From: Pseudobutyrivibrio ruminis AD2017
GTDB taxonomy: Bacteria; Bacillota; Clostridia; Lachnospirales; Lachnospiraceae
Assembly: GCF_000424305.1 (NCBI RefSeq)
Contig: NZ_KE384162.1
Location: 496,001 to 560,000 of the forward strand
Reading direction: 5' to 3'
DNA: 64,000 bases
Below the pieces are notes generated by a model. It had not been told where the DNA came from. It saw only the letters and a program-made list of their open reading frames with translations, and ran no database searches. Positions 35,699 to 43,844 of this stretch are shown one piece after another. The position numbers and the translations under genes were made by a program. The first letter of the stretch is position 1; each line of letters starts with the position of its first letter.

Positions 35699-36234
35699 TA
35701 TTTTCTTGCAGCATAAGCCATAATAGCTGCCACAGTCTTGGCATCCTGGAGGGTGCCGCTGTAGCACATATCCATAAGCTCTTTCAACTCATACGCCTCT
35801 ATATCAATATCTTCAGCCTCGTCTAAATGCTGTTCACCAATTTCCACTAAATCAGTAGCTAAATATACGTCTATTAATTCGTCGCAGAAAGCCACTGTAG
35901 ATTTAAGTGATAAAAGCTTTTCCAGCTTGCCCGCGCGGTATCCTGTTTCCTCTTCTAGCTCTCGTGCGGCGCAGATGCTTGTGTCCTCATTTAAGGAATC
36001 ACGCTTTCCAGCAGGAACCTCAAGTGTAAATCTATCAAGAGCATTTCTGTATTGTCGTACCATTAATATTTTGCCATCAGGTCTAACTGCAAGTACACAT
36101 GCAGCCCCCATTCTATGACTGACAAAATCCCATTTTTCTTCCTTACCATTTGGAAGTCTAACTGTATCCTCATACATATCAAGGATTGTGCCCTTGTGAA
36201 TCAGCTTTCTTCCAACTCTTTCAATTTTTTCCAC
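35698..36234 (-). CDS. NUDIX hydrolase, ADP-ribose pyrophosphatase type
   Basis: 178 residues. N-terminal swapped beta region (RKLIHKGTILDMYEDTVRLPNGK), then the Nudix box from PAGKRDSLNEDTSICAAREL to EEETG with the metal-binding REL-EE. The PAGK start of the box and overall length fit ADP-ribose pyrophosphatases (NudF-like). Hydrolyses ADP-ribose to AMP and ribose 5-phosphate. Stands alone between the repeat and the rny terminator. Confidence 0.9.
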   Translation of the reverse strand: MEKIERVGRKLIHKGTILDMYEDTVRLPNGKEEKWDFVSHRMGAACVLAVRPDGKILMVRQYRNALDRFTLEVPAGKRDSLNEDTSICAARELEEETGYRAGKLEKLLSLKSTVAFCDELIDVYLATDLVEIGEQHLDEAEDIDIEAYELKELMDMCYSGTLQDAKTVAAIMAYAARK

Positions 36235-36251
36235 AAAAAATACCTCTCTTC

Positions 36252-36279
36252 AAAAAAAGCGGCTGGATAAACCAGCCGC
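36252..36279 (-). terminator. Terminator of rny
   Basis: Stem GCGGCTGG / CCAGCCGC with a 5-base loop and seven T on the minus strand. Confidence 0.9.
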
Positions 36280-36287
36280 AAAATTAT

Positions 36288-37838
36288 TTACTTTGCATAA
36301 TCAGTAACTCGTGATTCACGAATTACATTTACCTTAATCTGTCCAGGATATTCTAGCTGTGATTCAATCTGCTTTGAAATATCCCTAGCCATGATGACCA
36401 TATCGGCATCTGAAACCTGTTCAGGAACCACCATGATTCGAATCTCTCTACCTGCTTGAATAGCAAAAGACTTTTCTACACCCTTAAAGCTGTTAGAAAT
36501 TTCTTCAAGTTCTTTTAATCTGTTTGTGTAAGTTTCCATAGCTTCACGTCTTGCACCAGGTCTAGCTGCACTGATAGTATCAGCTGCCTGTACAATACAA
36601 GCTATGAGTGTTTCTGGCTCTACATCGCCATGATGTGCCTCAACAGCATTAATAACTGTCTGAGACTCTTTGTACTTACGGCATAAGTCAGCGCCAAGCT
36701 GTACATGTGTACCTTCTTGCTCTCTGTCTACTGCCTTTCCGATATCATGCAATAAACCTGCACGCTTTGCTACTCTAACATCAAGACCAAGCTCTGCAGC
36801 GAGTAATCCTGATAATTGAGCAACCTCAATAGAATGCTTTAATACATTCTGACCGTAGCTGGTTCTAAATTTCATCTTGCCCAGTAATCTAAGAAGTTCT
36901 GGGTGAATACCCTGAACACCAACCTCAAGTGCAGCTGCATCGCCTTCCTCACGGATTTGTTGTTCAACTTCCTTCTTAGCTTTCTCTACTGTTTCCTCTA
37001 TTCTAGCTGGATGAATTCTTCCATCTACAATGAGTTTCTCCAAAGCAATACGTGCAATCTCGCGTCTTACTGGATCAAAAGCAGATAAAATAACTGCTTC
37101 TGGAGTATCATCAATGATAAGCTCAACGCCTGTCATTGTCTCAAGAGTACGGATGTTACGTCCTTCTCTACCAATGATACGTCCCTTCATTTCGTCGTTA
37201 GGAAGCTGTACAACAGAAATTGTTGTTTCGGCAACATGATCTGCTGAACACTTCTGGATAGCACTTACGACTATCTCTCGAGCCTTTTTATCAGCTTCAT
37301 CCTTTGCCTGAGCTAAGCTTTCCTTAATAAGTTTTGCTGCGTCTAATTTGACGTCTTCTTCTACAGATTTTAAAAGTTGTTCTTTTGCTTGTTCGGAGGT
37401 AAGTCCGGAGATTCTCTCTAGTTCCTGCACACGCTGCTGATTAAGTTTTGCAACTTCCTCGCGCTGCTTGTTTAGCTGTTGTTCCTGACGAGTGAATTCA
37501 GCTTCTCTCTTCTCGACTGCATCGAGTTTCTTGTCAAGATTATCTTCTTTCTGAGATAATCTATGCTCACTTCTCTGAATTTCAGCTCGGCGCTCGCGGA
37601 TTTCCTTATCGAGGTCATTCTTCTGTCTCATGGCATCTTCCTTTGCCTCTAACATGGCCTCACGCTTTTTAGCTTCCGCATTCTTAACTGCCTCATCAAT
37701 GATTTCACGAGCTTTAGCCTCGGCAGAATCCACCTTATTCTTGCCTTGTTTCTCATGAATCATGTTTGAAACAATTAAGGTGACAACAACTGCTACTAGG
37801 GCAACGACAATTGCTACAATAATCGTTACTGCGTTCAC
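36288..37838 (-). CDS. rny: Ribonuclease Y
   Basis: 516 residues, typical length. Membrane-anchored endoribonuclease that starts mRNA decay in Firmicutes. One N-terminal membrane helix (residues 4-25), a long charged coiled coil (30-200), a KH domain with [13 protein letters not shown], and an HD domain with LKHSIEVAQ and GLLHDIGKA. The start is GTG with AAGGAGG upstream. Monocistronic between its own promoter and terminator. Confidence 0.97.
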   Translation of the reverse strand: MNAVTIIVAIVVALVAVVVTLIVSNMIHEKQGKNKVDSAEAKAREIIDEAVKNAEAKKREAMLEAKEDAMRQKNDLDKEIRERRAEIQRSEHRLSQKEDNLDKKLDAVEKREAEFTRQEQQLNKQREEVAKLNQQRVQELERISGLTSEQAKEQLLKSVEEDVKLDAAKLIKESLAQAKDEADKKAREIVVSAIQKCSADHVAETTISVVQLPNDEMKGRIIGREGRNIRTLETMTGVELIIDDTPEAVILSAFDPVRREIARIALEKLIVDGRIHPARIEETVEKAKKEVEQQIREEGDAAALEVGVQGIHPELLRLLGKMKFRTSYGQNVLKHSIEVAQLSGLLAAELGLDVRVAKRAGLLHDIGKAVDREQEGTHVQLGADLCRKYKESQTVINAVEAHHGDVEPETLIACIVQAADTISAARPGARREAMETYTNRLKELEEISNSFKGVEKSFAIQAGREIRIMVVPEQVSDADMVIMARDISKQIESQLEYPGQIKVNVIRESRVTDYAK

Positions 37839-37919
37839 AGGAGCACCTCCTTATTTAATTTTCTAATTGGAATATAAAATAAAAGCTACTTGCTCTCATT
37901 TATAATCTTCAACATAATT

Positions 37920-37948
37920 AGTTTAACTTTATATAAAGCTTATGTCAA
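37920..37948 (-). promoter_or_regulatory. Promoter of rny
   Basis: Consensus -35 TTGACA (37943-37948), 17-base spacer, -10 TAAACT (37920-37925) on the minus strand. Confidence 0.65.
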
Positions 37949-37981
37949 GCCTAGGTATACCATATATAGTAGGTGTAATAT

Positions 37982-38575
37982 CTATTTTAATACTCTATTT
38001 ATGCTATCCGATGAAAAGCCTCTTCCCGCTAAGAATCTATACATTTTAGATTTCTCTTCATAAGTTGCGTTTTCTTTATCATAATGCTTTTTTATCATCA
38101 AAGATTCTATAAGGTCAGACTCATCAGCTGTATATTCTTCCTCTAAAACTCTGTCGATAACATCTGATGAAATTCCCTTTCCAATCAAATCCTGCTTAAG
38201 GCGCATCTTACTACGGGAATCCTGATAAAACCTAATATGACTGGCAGCCATTCTGGCATCATCTAAATAACCATATTCATTAATATAATCAATAGCAACA
38301 TCGATTATATCTTCTGAATATCCACCCTCTTTTAGCTTTGTTCTAAGGTTCTTTTCAGAACGATCCTGCTTTTCTAAAAGATGAAGTGCTCTTTTTTTAC
38401 ATCTAGGAATAAGGATGTCGTTAATAATCTGCATATAATCTGCTTCAGATAAATCGGCACCTTCTTCTATTCCGTAGGCTTCATATTCTTTTTTATATAG
38501 AACAAAATCTGTCCCGCCAGCGAGACAGATTTTTGCTCTTCCCTTTGTTAACTTAACAAGAGATAATACTTCCAT
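37982..38575 (-). CDS. recX: Regulatory protein RecX
   Basis: 197 residues. Three-helix repeats with the RecX signature: ALHLLEKQDRSEKNLRTKL, YGYLDDARMAASHIRFYQDSRSKMRLKQDL and KGISSDVIDRVL. Modulates RecA filaments. Starts 2 bases after the recA stop, the usual recA-recX order, so it shares the SOS-controlled promoter. Confidence 0.93.
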   Translation of the reverse strand: MEVLSLVKLTKGRAKICLAGGTDFVLYKKEYEAYGIEEGADLSEADYMQIINDILIPRCKKRALHLLEKQDRSEKNLRTKLKEGGYSEDIIDVAIDYINEYGYLDDARMAASHIRFYQDSRSKMRLKQDLIGKGISSDVIDRVLEEEYTADESDLIESLMIKKHYDKENATYEEKSKMYRFLAGRGFSSDSINRVLK

Positions 38576-38577
38576 AA

Positions 38578-39633
38578 TTATTCGATAACCTCTGTAGGAA
38601 TATCTTCTTTTTCACCGCCGACTACGCCAACTTCAGCTTCGTCTGCTTCTGAGTAATGCTCACGAATTGCATCTGCAATTTCCTCGCATACTTCTGGATT
38701 CTGCTTAAGGTATGTCTTGGCATTTTCACGACCCTGTCCAATCTTCTCACCAAGATATGCATACCAAGCACCAGACTTCTGTACAATATCAAGATTAGTA
38801 GCGACATCAAGAATATCACCTTCACGAGAGATACCCTCACCAAACATGATATCGAATTCTGCTTCTCTGAATGGAGGTGCTACCTTGTTCTTTACAATCT
38901 TTGCACGAGTTCTGTTACCGATAACCTCACCGTTCTGCTTAAGAGCTTCGATACGACGAACATCAATACGAACTGATGCATAGAACTTAAGAGCACGACC
39001 ACCTGTAGTAGTTTCTGGGTTACCAAACATAACACCAACCTTTTCACGAAGCTGGTTAATGAAGATAACTACACAGTTAGTTTTAGCAACAATACCTGTA
39101 AGCTTTCTCATGGCCTGTGACATAAGACGAGCATGTAAACCTACATGTGAATCACCCATGTCTCCATCGATTTCTGCCTTTGGAACTAAGGCTGCAACCG
39201 AATCCACAACGATAATGTCCATAGCACCTGAGCGAACCATTGTCTCTGTGATTTCAAGAGCCTGCTCACCATTGTCTGGCTGAGAAATGTATAAATCATC
39301 AATGTTAACACCGATGGCCTTAGCGTATTTAGGATCAAGTGCATGTTCTGCATCGATGAAACCAGCAATACCGCCTGCCTTCTGAACCTCAGCTACAGCG
39401 TGAAGTGCAAGTGTTGTCTTACCTGATGATTCTGGTCCGTAAATTTCGATAATACGGCCCTTAGGGAAACCACCCTGACCAAGTGCTATATCAAGGCTAA
39501 TAGAGCCTGTAGGAACTGTTTCAACCTGAATATTAGCGCCTTCGCCAAGCTTCATAACAGAACCCTTACCATATTGTTTTTCAATCTGCGAAATCGCAGC
39601 ATCTAATGCTTTAAGCTTATCTTCGTTTGCCAT
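38578..39633 (-). CDS. recA: Recombinase RecA
   Basis: 351 residues. Walker A GPESSGKT near residue 66, Walker [14 protein letters not shown], loop L2 region with [30 protein letters not shown] split across the core, and the acidic C-terminus. Performs strand exchange and triggers LexA cleavage. Preceded by a consensus promoter with a LexA box just downstream of it, and followed by recX. Confidence 0.99.
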   Translation of the reverse strand: MANEDKLKALDAAISQIEKQYGKGSVMKLGEGANIQVETVPTGSISLDIALGQGGFPKGRIIEIYGPESSGKTTLALHAVAEVQKAGGIAGFIDAEHALDPKYAKAIGVNIDDLYISQPDNGEQALEITETMVRSGAMDIIVVDSVAALVPKAEIDGDMGDSHVGLHARLMSQAMRKLTGIVAKTNCVVIFINQLREKVGVMFGNPETTTGGRALKFYASVRIDVRRIEALKQNGEVIGNRTRAKIVKNKVAPPFREAEFDIMFGEGISREGDILDVATNLDIVQKSGAWYAYLGEKIGQGRENAKTYLKQNPEVCEEIADAIREHYSEADEAEVGVVGGEKEDIPTEVIE

Positions 39634-39652
39634 TTTATAAAACCTCCGTTCG

Positions 39653-39664
39653 GAACAACTGTTC
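39653..39664. promoter_or_regulatory. LexA (SOS) box of recA
   Basis: GAACAACTGTTC within CGGAACAACTGTTCG fits the Firmicute consensus GAAC-N4-GTTC perfectly. It lies between the -10 element and the ribosome binding site of recA. Confidence 0.85.
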
Positions 39665-39678
39665 GTTCTTTATGTATA

Positions 39679-39707
39679 ATAATAGTGAATCTAATATAAA
39701 ATGTCAA
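39679..39707 (-). promoter_or_regulatory. Promoter of recA
   Basis: -35 TTGACA (39702-39707), 17-base spacer, -10 TATTAT (39679-39684) on the minus strand, just upstream of the LexA box. Confidence 0.75.
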
Positions 39708-39742
39708 CAAAAAATGGGATAAAAAATTGAAAAAACAAAAAC

Positions 39743-39767
39743 AAAAAGACAGTGACATAAGTCACTG
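39743..39767 (-). terminator. Terminator after the acyltransferase
   Basis: Stem CAGTGAC / GTCACTG followed by TCTTTTTG on the minus strand, about 37 bases after the stop; ends the prfC operon. Confidence 0.75.
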
Positions 39768-39803
39768 CCAAATAATATACACTGTAGAATTATATCCGTC
39801 AAG

Positions 39804-40871
39804 CTATTTATTTTTTAATTTCAAACAAGGCTGTTCGATAAAATGCCAGCTAAGCCATGAAAGCGGTATAACTATAAGTAATGTTAATACCATGTTTAAA
39901 TAAGGATTCATGGTTAATGTTTGATAATTCTCAGATGGTGTTCCTAAATATTCTACTAAAATCTGCTGAATAGGAAATGTCATAATATATATTCCGTAAG
40001 ACAAATCTCCTACCTTGTCATACCACTTTGCTATAAATCTTTTTTGGAATGCTATATAAAAAATAATATAGGCGCCACATATGCTAAATACAAAAATAAA
40101 ATTTCCGCACAAAATACCAACTACCAATCCTGCTATGGCAAAGCCTAAAGCCTTGGCAGAAAGAATAATTTTATCTGAATATAAATAAGCAGTCATTCCA
40201 ATAGTAAAGAACATACCAAGCTTAGACATATTAAGCATATATCCAGAAGACAAAACAGGTAAGCTTCCAAGAGGACCGTAAGTAATTCCAAAATATATTC
40301 CAGCCAATATAACATACATAGCAGGGGCAAACCATCGTCTCTTCTTCCAGATAATGCTTGTAATTGCCACTAAGATATACCAAATCACTTCGTACATTAA
40401 AGTCCAAAGAGATCCGTTAACACTATGTATATAGTGATTAGGAAAAACTCCCGGTAGATTTGTATCAGATGATATAAATAAAAGATTTAAAAGAAAGCCT
40501 CTTAAATCACCGTATTCAAAATATTGTGAGAAAGTGTATACAGAAACAATAGGCCCAACAATAAACGCAAGTACCATTACTACAACAAAAAGTAATGGCC
40601 ATATTCTTAAGAATCGCGCTTTGGCATATTTAAAAACACTGCTTGTCCTATCAAAGCTTCTGCAAATCAAAAAGCCGCTAATGATAAAGAATATATAAAC
40701 CGCAATACCGCCCGCCAAATCCTTGTGATTAGTGAGGACATAAAATATATCCTTGGACTGATCTGAAATGGATACAGCAAAAGAATGCATGTATAACACC
40801 ATCAGACTGGCAAATAAACGGATTATATTAAGGTTATTATTTCTATCATTAGCAGCTTCTTTAATTGTCAT
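39804..40871 (-). CDS. Acyltransferase family 3 membrane protein
   Basis: 355 residues with about ten membrane segments. N-terminal INIIRLFASLMVLYMHSFAVS carries the conserved R-x10-H arrangement of the family, and ISGFLICRSFDR follows. Such proteins acylate sugars of cell-envelope polymers. The start overlaps the prfC stop by one base (TAATG), so its translation depends on that gene; the two functions are not obviously linked. Substrate unknown. Confidence 0.88.
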   Translation of the reverse strand: MTIKEAANDRNNNLNIIRLFASLMVLYMHSFAVSISDQSKDIFYVLTNHKDLAGGIAVYIFFIISGFLICRSFDRTSSVFKYAKARFLRIWPLLFVVVMVLAFIVGPIVSVYTFSQYFEYGDLRGFLLNLLFISSDTNLPGVFPNHYIHSVNGSLWTLMYEVIWYILVAITSIIWKKRRWFAPAMYVILAGIYFGITYGPLGSLPVLSSGYMLNMSKLGMFFTIGMTAYLYSDKIILSAKALGFAIAGLVVGILCGNFIFVFSICGAYIIFYIAFQKRFIAKWYDKVGDLSYGIYIMTFPIQQILVEYLGTPSENYQTLTMNPYLNMVLTLLIVIPLSWLSWHFIEQPCLKLKNK

Positions 40872-42460
40872 TAATTTGTACCAAACTCCGATAAAACTAG
40901 TCCTTCGTTTCTATCTTGAACCATACCAACAGACCATGAATTTACGAATAATAATAATGGTCTGTCCTTTAAGTCTTTAATCTTCTTCATATCAGATGTA
41001 CCTGAAATCTTGTCTAAATCGTAATCTCCTTCAATCCATCTGATGTGCTCGTAAGGAAGATTTTCAAGAGCTATTTCTACATTGTATTCGTTGTTAAGTC
41101 TATATTTCAAAACATCAAACTGAAGAACACCAACAACACCAACGATGATTTCTTCCATACCAGTGTTGAACTCCTGAAATATCTGAATAGCACCTTCCTG
41201 CGCTATCTGTGTAATGCCCTTCATGAATTGCTTACGCTTCATTGTGTCAATCTGACGAACGCGTGCAAAATGTTCTGGTGCGAATGTAGGAATACCTTCG
41301 AACTTAAATGGCTTTTTAGCTGATGTAAATGTATCACCAATGCTGTATAGACCTGGATCAAATACACCAATGATATCACCAGCATATGCCTTATCAACTA
41401 TCTTTCTTTCATCAGCCATCATCTGCTGTGGCGCAGAAAGCTTAGCCTTTCTACCGCCCTGAACATGTAAGTAATCCTTTGACGCGTCAAATGTACCTGA
41501 ACAAATACGAAGGAACGCAACACGGTCACGGTGAGCCTTGTTCATATTGGCCTGAATCTTAAATACAAATGCTGAGAAATCCTCAGAAAATGGGCTGATT
41601 TCGCCAATATCACTCTTACGAGGAAGTGGGCTATATGTCATCTGAAGGAAATGCTCAAGGAATGTTTCTACACCAAAGTTAGTAAGAGCTGAACCAAAGA
41701 ATACTGGGCTAAGCTCACCTGCTGTAACCTCATCCTGGTTAAACTCTGCACCTGCTCCATCAAGAAGTTCAAGCTCTTCCATAAGCTGATCATACTTTTC
41801 CTGACCAATTTCTTCCTTTAAAGCTGGGTCATCAACTGAAAGGATTCTCTCCTCTCCCTGCTTTGTACCCTTTTGAGTATCAGAGAACATTCTAACGCAT
41901 CTAGTGTTTCTATCATAAACACCCTTGAATTCCTTACCTGAACCGATAGGCCAGTTAATAGGAACTGTTGCGATACCTAATTCGTTTTCGATGTCATCCA
42001 ACAATTCAAAAGTATCATTAGCATCTCTATCCATCTTGTTGATAAATGTAAAAATAGGGATATGTCTCATAACGCAGACCTTGAAAAGCTTTCTAGTCTG
42101 AGCCTCGACACCCTTTGATGCATCTATAACCATTACAGCACTATCAGCTGCCATAAGGGTACGATATGTATCCTCTGAGAAGTCCTGATGTCCAGGTGTA
42201 TCCAAAATATTGATGCAATATCCATCATATTCAAACTGAAGTACAGAAGAAGTAACTGAAATACCTCTCTCCTTCTCTATTTCCATCCAGTCAGATACTG
42301 CATGTCTTGCTGTTGCTTTACCCTTTACTGAACCTGCAAGATTAATCTGACCACCATATAAAAGAAACTTTTCGGTAAGTGTTGTCTTACCAGCATCCGG
42401 GTGTGAAATAATCGCAAAGGTACGACGTCTCTTAATTTCTTCTTCAACTGAACGTGCCAT
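40871..42460 (-). CDS. prfC: Peptide chain release factor 3
   Basis: 529 residues. GTPase that recycles RF1/RF2. G1 motif SHPDAGKTTLTE, G3 DTPGHQDF, G4 NKMDRDA, and the RF3-specific C-terminal region with VGVLQFDVLKYRL and YDLDKISGTS. Lies downstream of rpsU, separated by a terminator. Confidence 0.97.
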   Translation of the reverse strand: MARSVEEEIKRRRTFAIISHPDAGKTTLTEKFLLYGGQINLAGSVKGKATARHAVSDWMEIEKERGISVTSSVLQFEYDGYCINILDTPGHQDFSEDTYRTLMAADSAVMVIDASKGVEAQTRKLFKVCVMRHIPIFTFINKMDRDANDTFELLDDIENELGIATVPINWPIGSGKEFKGVYDRNTRCVRMFSDTQKGTKQGEERILSVDDPALKEEIGQEKYDQLMEELELLDGAGAEFNQDEVTAGELSPVFFGSALTNFGVETFLEHFLQMTYSPLPRKSDIGEISPFSEDFSAFVFKIQANMNKAHRDRVAFLRICSGTFDASKDYLHVQGGRKAKLSAPQQMMADERKIVDKAYAGDIIGVFDPGLYSIGDTFTSAKKPFKFEGIPTFAPEHFARVRQIDTMKRKQFMKGITQIAQEGAIQIFQEFNTGMEEIIVGVVGVLQFDVLKYRLNNEYNVEIALENLPYEHIRWIEGDYDLDKISGTSDMKKIKDLKDRPLLLFVNSWSVGMVQDRNEGLVLSEFGTN

Positions 42461-42505
42461 AAAACCTCCAAAAAATAATCTCTAATTCGTATAAACCGAA
42501 AAATA

Positions 42506-42533
42506 GCCTGTACCAAGATTAACTGGTACAGGC
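42506..42533 (-). terminator. Terminator of rpsU
   Basis: Perfect 10-base stem GCCTGTACCA / TGGTACAGGC with an 8-base loop, followed by TATTTTT on the minus strand. Confidence 0.88.
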
Positions 42534-42561
42534 CATGATTTCATAAATTCTCGAACGTAAA

Positions 42562-42735
42562 TTAGAACTTACGCTTTCTAGCAGCCTCAGACTTCTTCTT
42601 ACGCTTTACTGAAGGCTTCTCATAGTGCTCACGCTTACGAATCTCCTGCTGGATACCAGCCTTAGCACAGTTTCTCTTAAATCTACGAAGAGCGCTGTCT
42701 AATGATTCGTTTTCTTTAACTGTAACATATGACAT
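42562..42735 (-). CDS. rpsU: 30S ribosomal protein S21
   Basis: 57 residues, the family length: [20 protein letters not shown] at the N-terminus, then ...[20 protein letters not shown] and a Lys/Arg-rich tail. Highly basic RNA-binding protein near the 3' end of 16S rRNA. The ribosome binding site is AGGA, nine bases before ATG. Own strong promoter and terminator. Confidence 0.97.
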   Translation of the reverse strand: MSYVTVKENESLDSALRRFKRNCAKAGIQQEIRKREHYEKPSVKRKKKSEAARKRKF

Positions 42736-42800
42736 AGTCTAATCCTAACCTCCCTCCATCTGGGGACTTGTACTTAATATTCTTTAAAGCACTAACAAGC

Positions 42801-42828
42801 ATTATAGCATAAAATCAATATTCGTCAA
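42801..42828 (-). promoter_or_regulatory. Promoter of rpsU
   Basis: -35 TTGACG (42823-42828), 16-base spacer, consensus -10 TATAAT (42801-42806) on the minus strand. It overlaps the last codons of the upstream SGNH-type gene. Confidence 0.7.
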
Positions 42829-43750
42829 CTACTATTTCAATATTTTCCTTATTTATACAATCCAATATCCCCGTTGCTATATATTCCATCGTTAAATCAT
42901 TAGGATGCATGGCCACTGCGGCATCATTTATTCTGTGATAACGCCCATCATCACCGTAGACTTTATTTCCCATTTTCGCTATATAGCTCGATTTACTTCT
43001 GACAGAAGACAAATCAACATAATCACAACCAAGTTTTTCTGCTACCTGCGTTTTAATTGTATCTCTTCTAGACATTTTCCAAAAATCACCTACAAGTATC
43101 ACCTTGGCTGTAGGCACACTTCTTTGTACATACTGAACCAATGTTTCATAATCTTTTTCAAAGGTTCTGGTATTCTTGATATTCTCTCCAACCTGAATAA
43201 CAACTAAATCATAATCCTTTGCTAGTGTCGTATCAAGATTTGGAAGAATTTTTGAACGAACATTATCCCGCTCCCAGGTAGAGAACCCAACAACATCGTA
43301 ATATACCAATTCGTGATTTGCCTTTAATCCATTTACCGTTTTATGAACATAATCCATTTCAGGAGATGAAGCTGCCATTCCCCAGGATCCCCACCAATAT
43401 TTGCAAAGTGGATGAACAGTAATCGAATTTCCTATAAAAAGAGCTTTGTAAATTCCATCATCTATATCTTCAACAGGTTGATATGGCATAGCGCCAGCAT
43501 AAGGCAGTCTCCCTTCCCATTTTCCAGAATTAAGATAATGATTAAGTAAAGCATCATAATTTTTTCCTAATTTTGCAGCAATATCAGGATTCTCATTTGC
43601 ATAATAATCAGCATCGAACAAAAACTTTGTCTGTGGAATTATAATTGCTGCCTTTGCAATATTGCATGTCATACCAAAGCATTCAAGTACAAGTGCTACA
43701 GCAATAAATAAGCCTAGATTTTTAATAATTCTTTTACTAAAACATTTCAT
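42815..43750 (-). CDS. Exported SGNH-hydrolase-like protein
   Basis: 311 residues with a signal peptide (basic start, hydrophobic core about residues 12-30, AKAA cleavage site). A short repeat-like domain follows (DADYYANENPDIAAKLG ... HYLNSGKWEGR), common at the N-termini of exported Firmicute proteins. The rest has SGNH blocks: FIGNSIT (Ser nucleophile), VVIQVGEN (block III) and a final MHPND with the His. Likely an esterase or deacetylase acting on wall or plant polysaccharide; substrate unknown. Divergence from the family DxxH spacing is noted. Confidence 0.75.
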   Translation of the reverse strand: MKCFSKRIIKNLGLFIAVALVLECFGMTCNIAKAAIIIPQTKFLFDADYYANENPDIAAKLGKNYDALLNHYLNSGKWEGRLPYAGAMPYQPVEDIDDGIYKALFIGNSITVHPLCKYWWGSWGMAASSPEMDYVHKTVNGLKANHELVYYDVVGFSTWERDNVRSKILPNLDTTLAKDYDLVVIQVGENIKNTRTFEKDYETLVQYVQRSVPTAKVILVGDFWKMSRRDTIKTQVAEKLGCDYVDLSSVRSKSSYIAKMGNKVYGDDGRYHRINDAAVAMHPNDLTMEYIATGILDCINKENIEIVVDEY

Positions 43751-43811
43751 TATATGGCCTCCGAAATTGATGTATTCGAATATCTTAGCCTAAAGTATTG
43801 TCTAAAATGTG

Positions 43812-43838
43812 AAAAGAGACCCAAGATTTGGGTCTCTT
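43812..43838 (-). terminator. Terminator of alaS
   Basis: Perfect 11-base stem AAGAGACCCAA / TTGGGTCTCTT with a 3-base loop on the minus strand. Confidence 0.8.
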
Positions 43839-43844
43839 AAAATT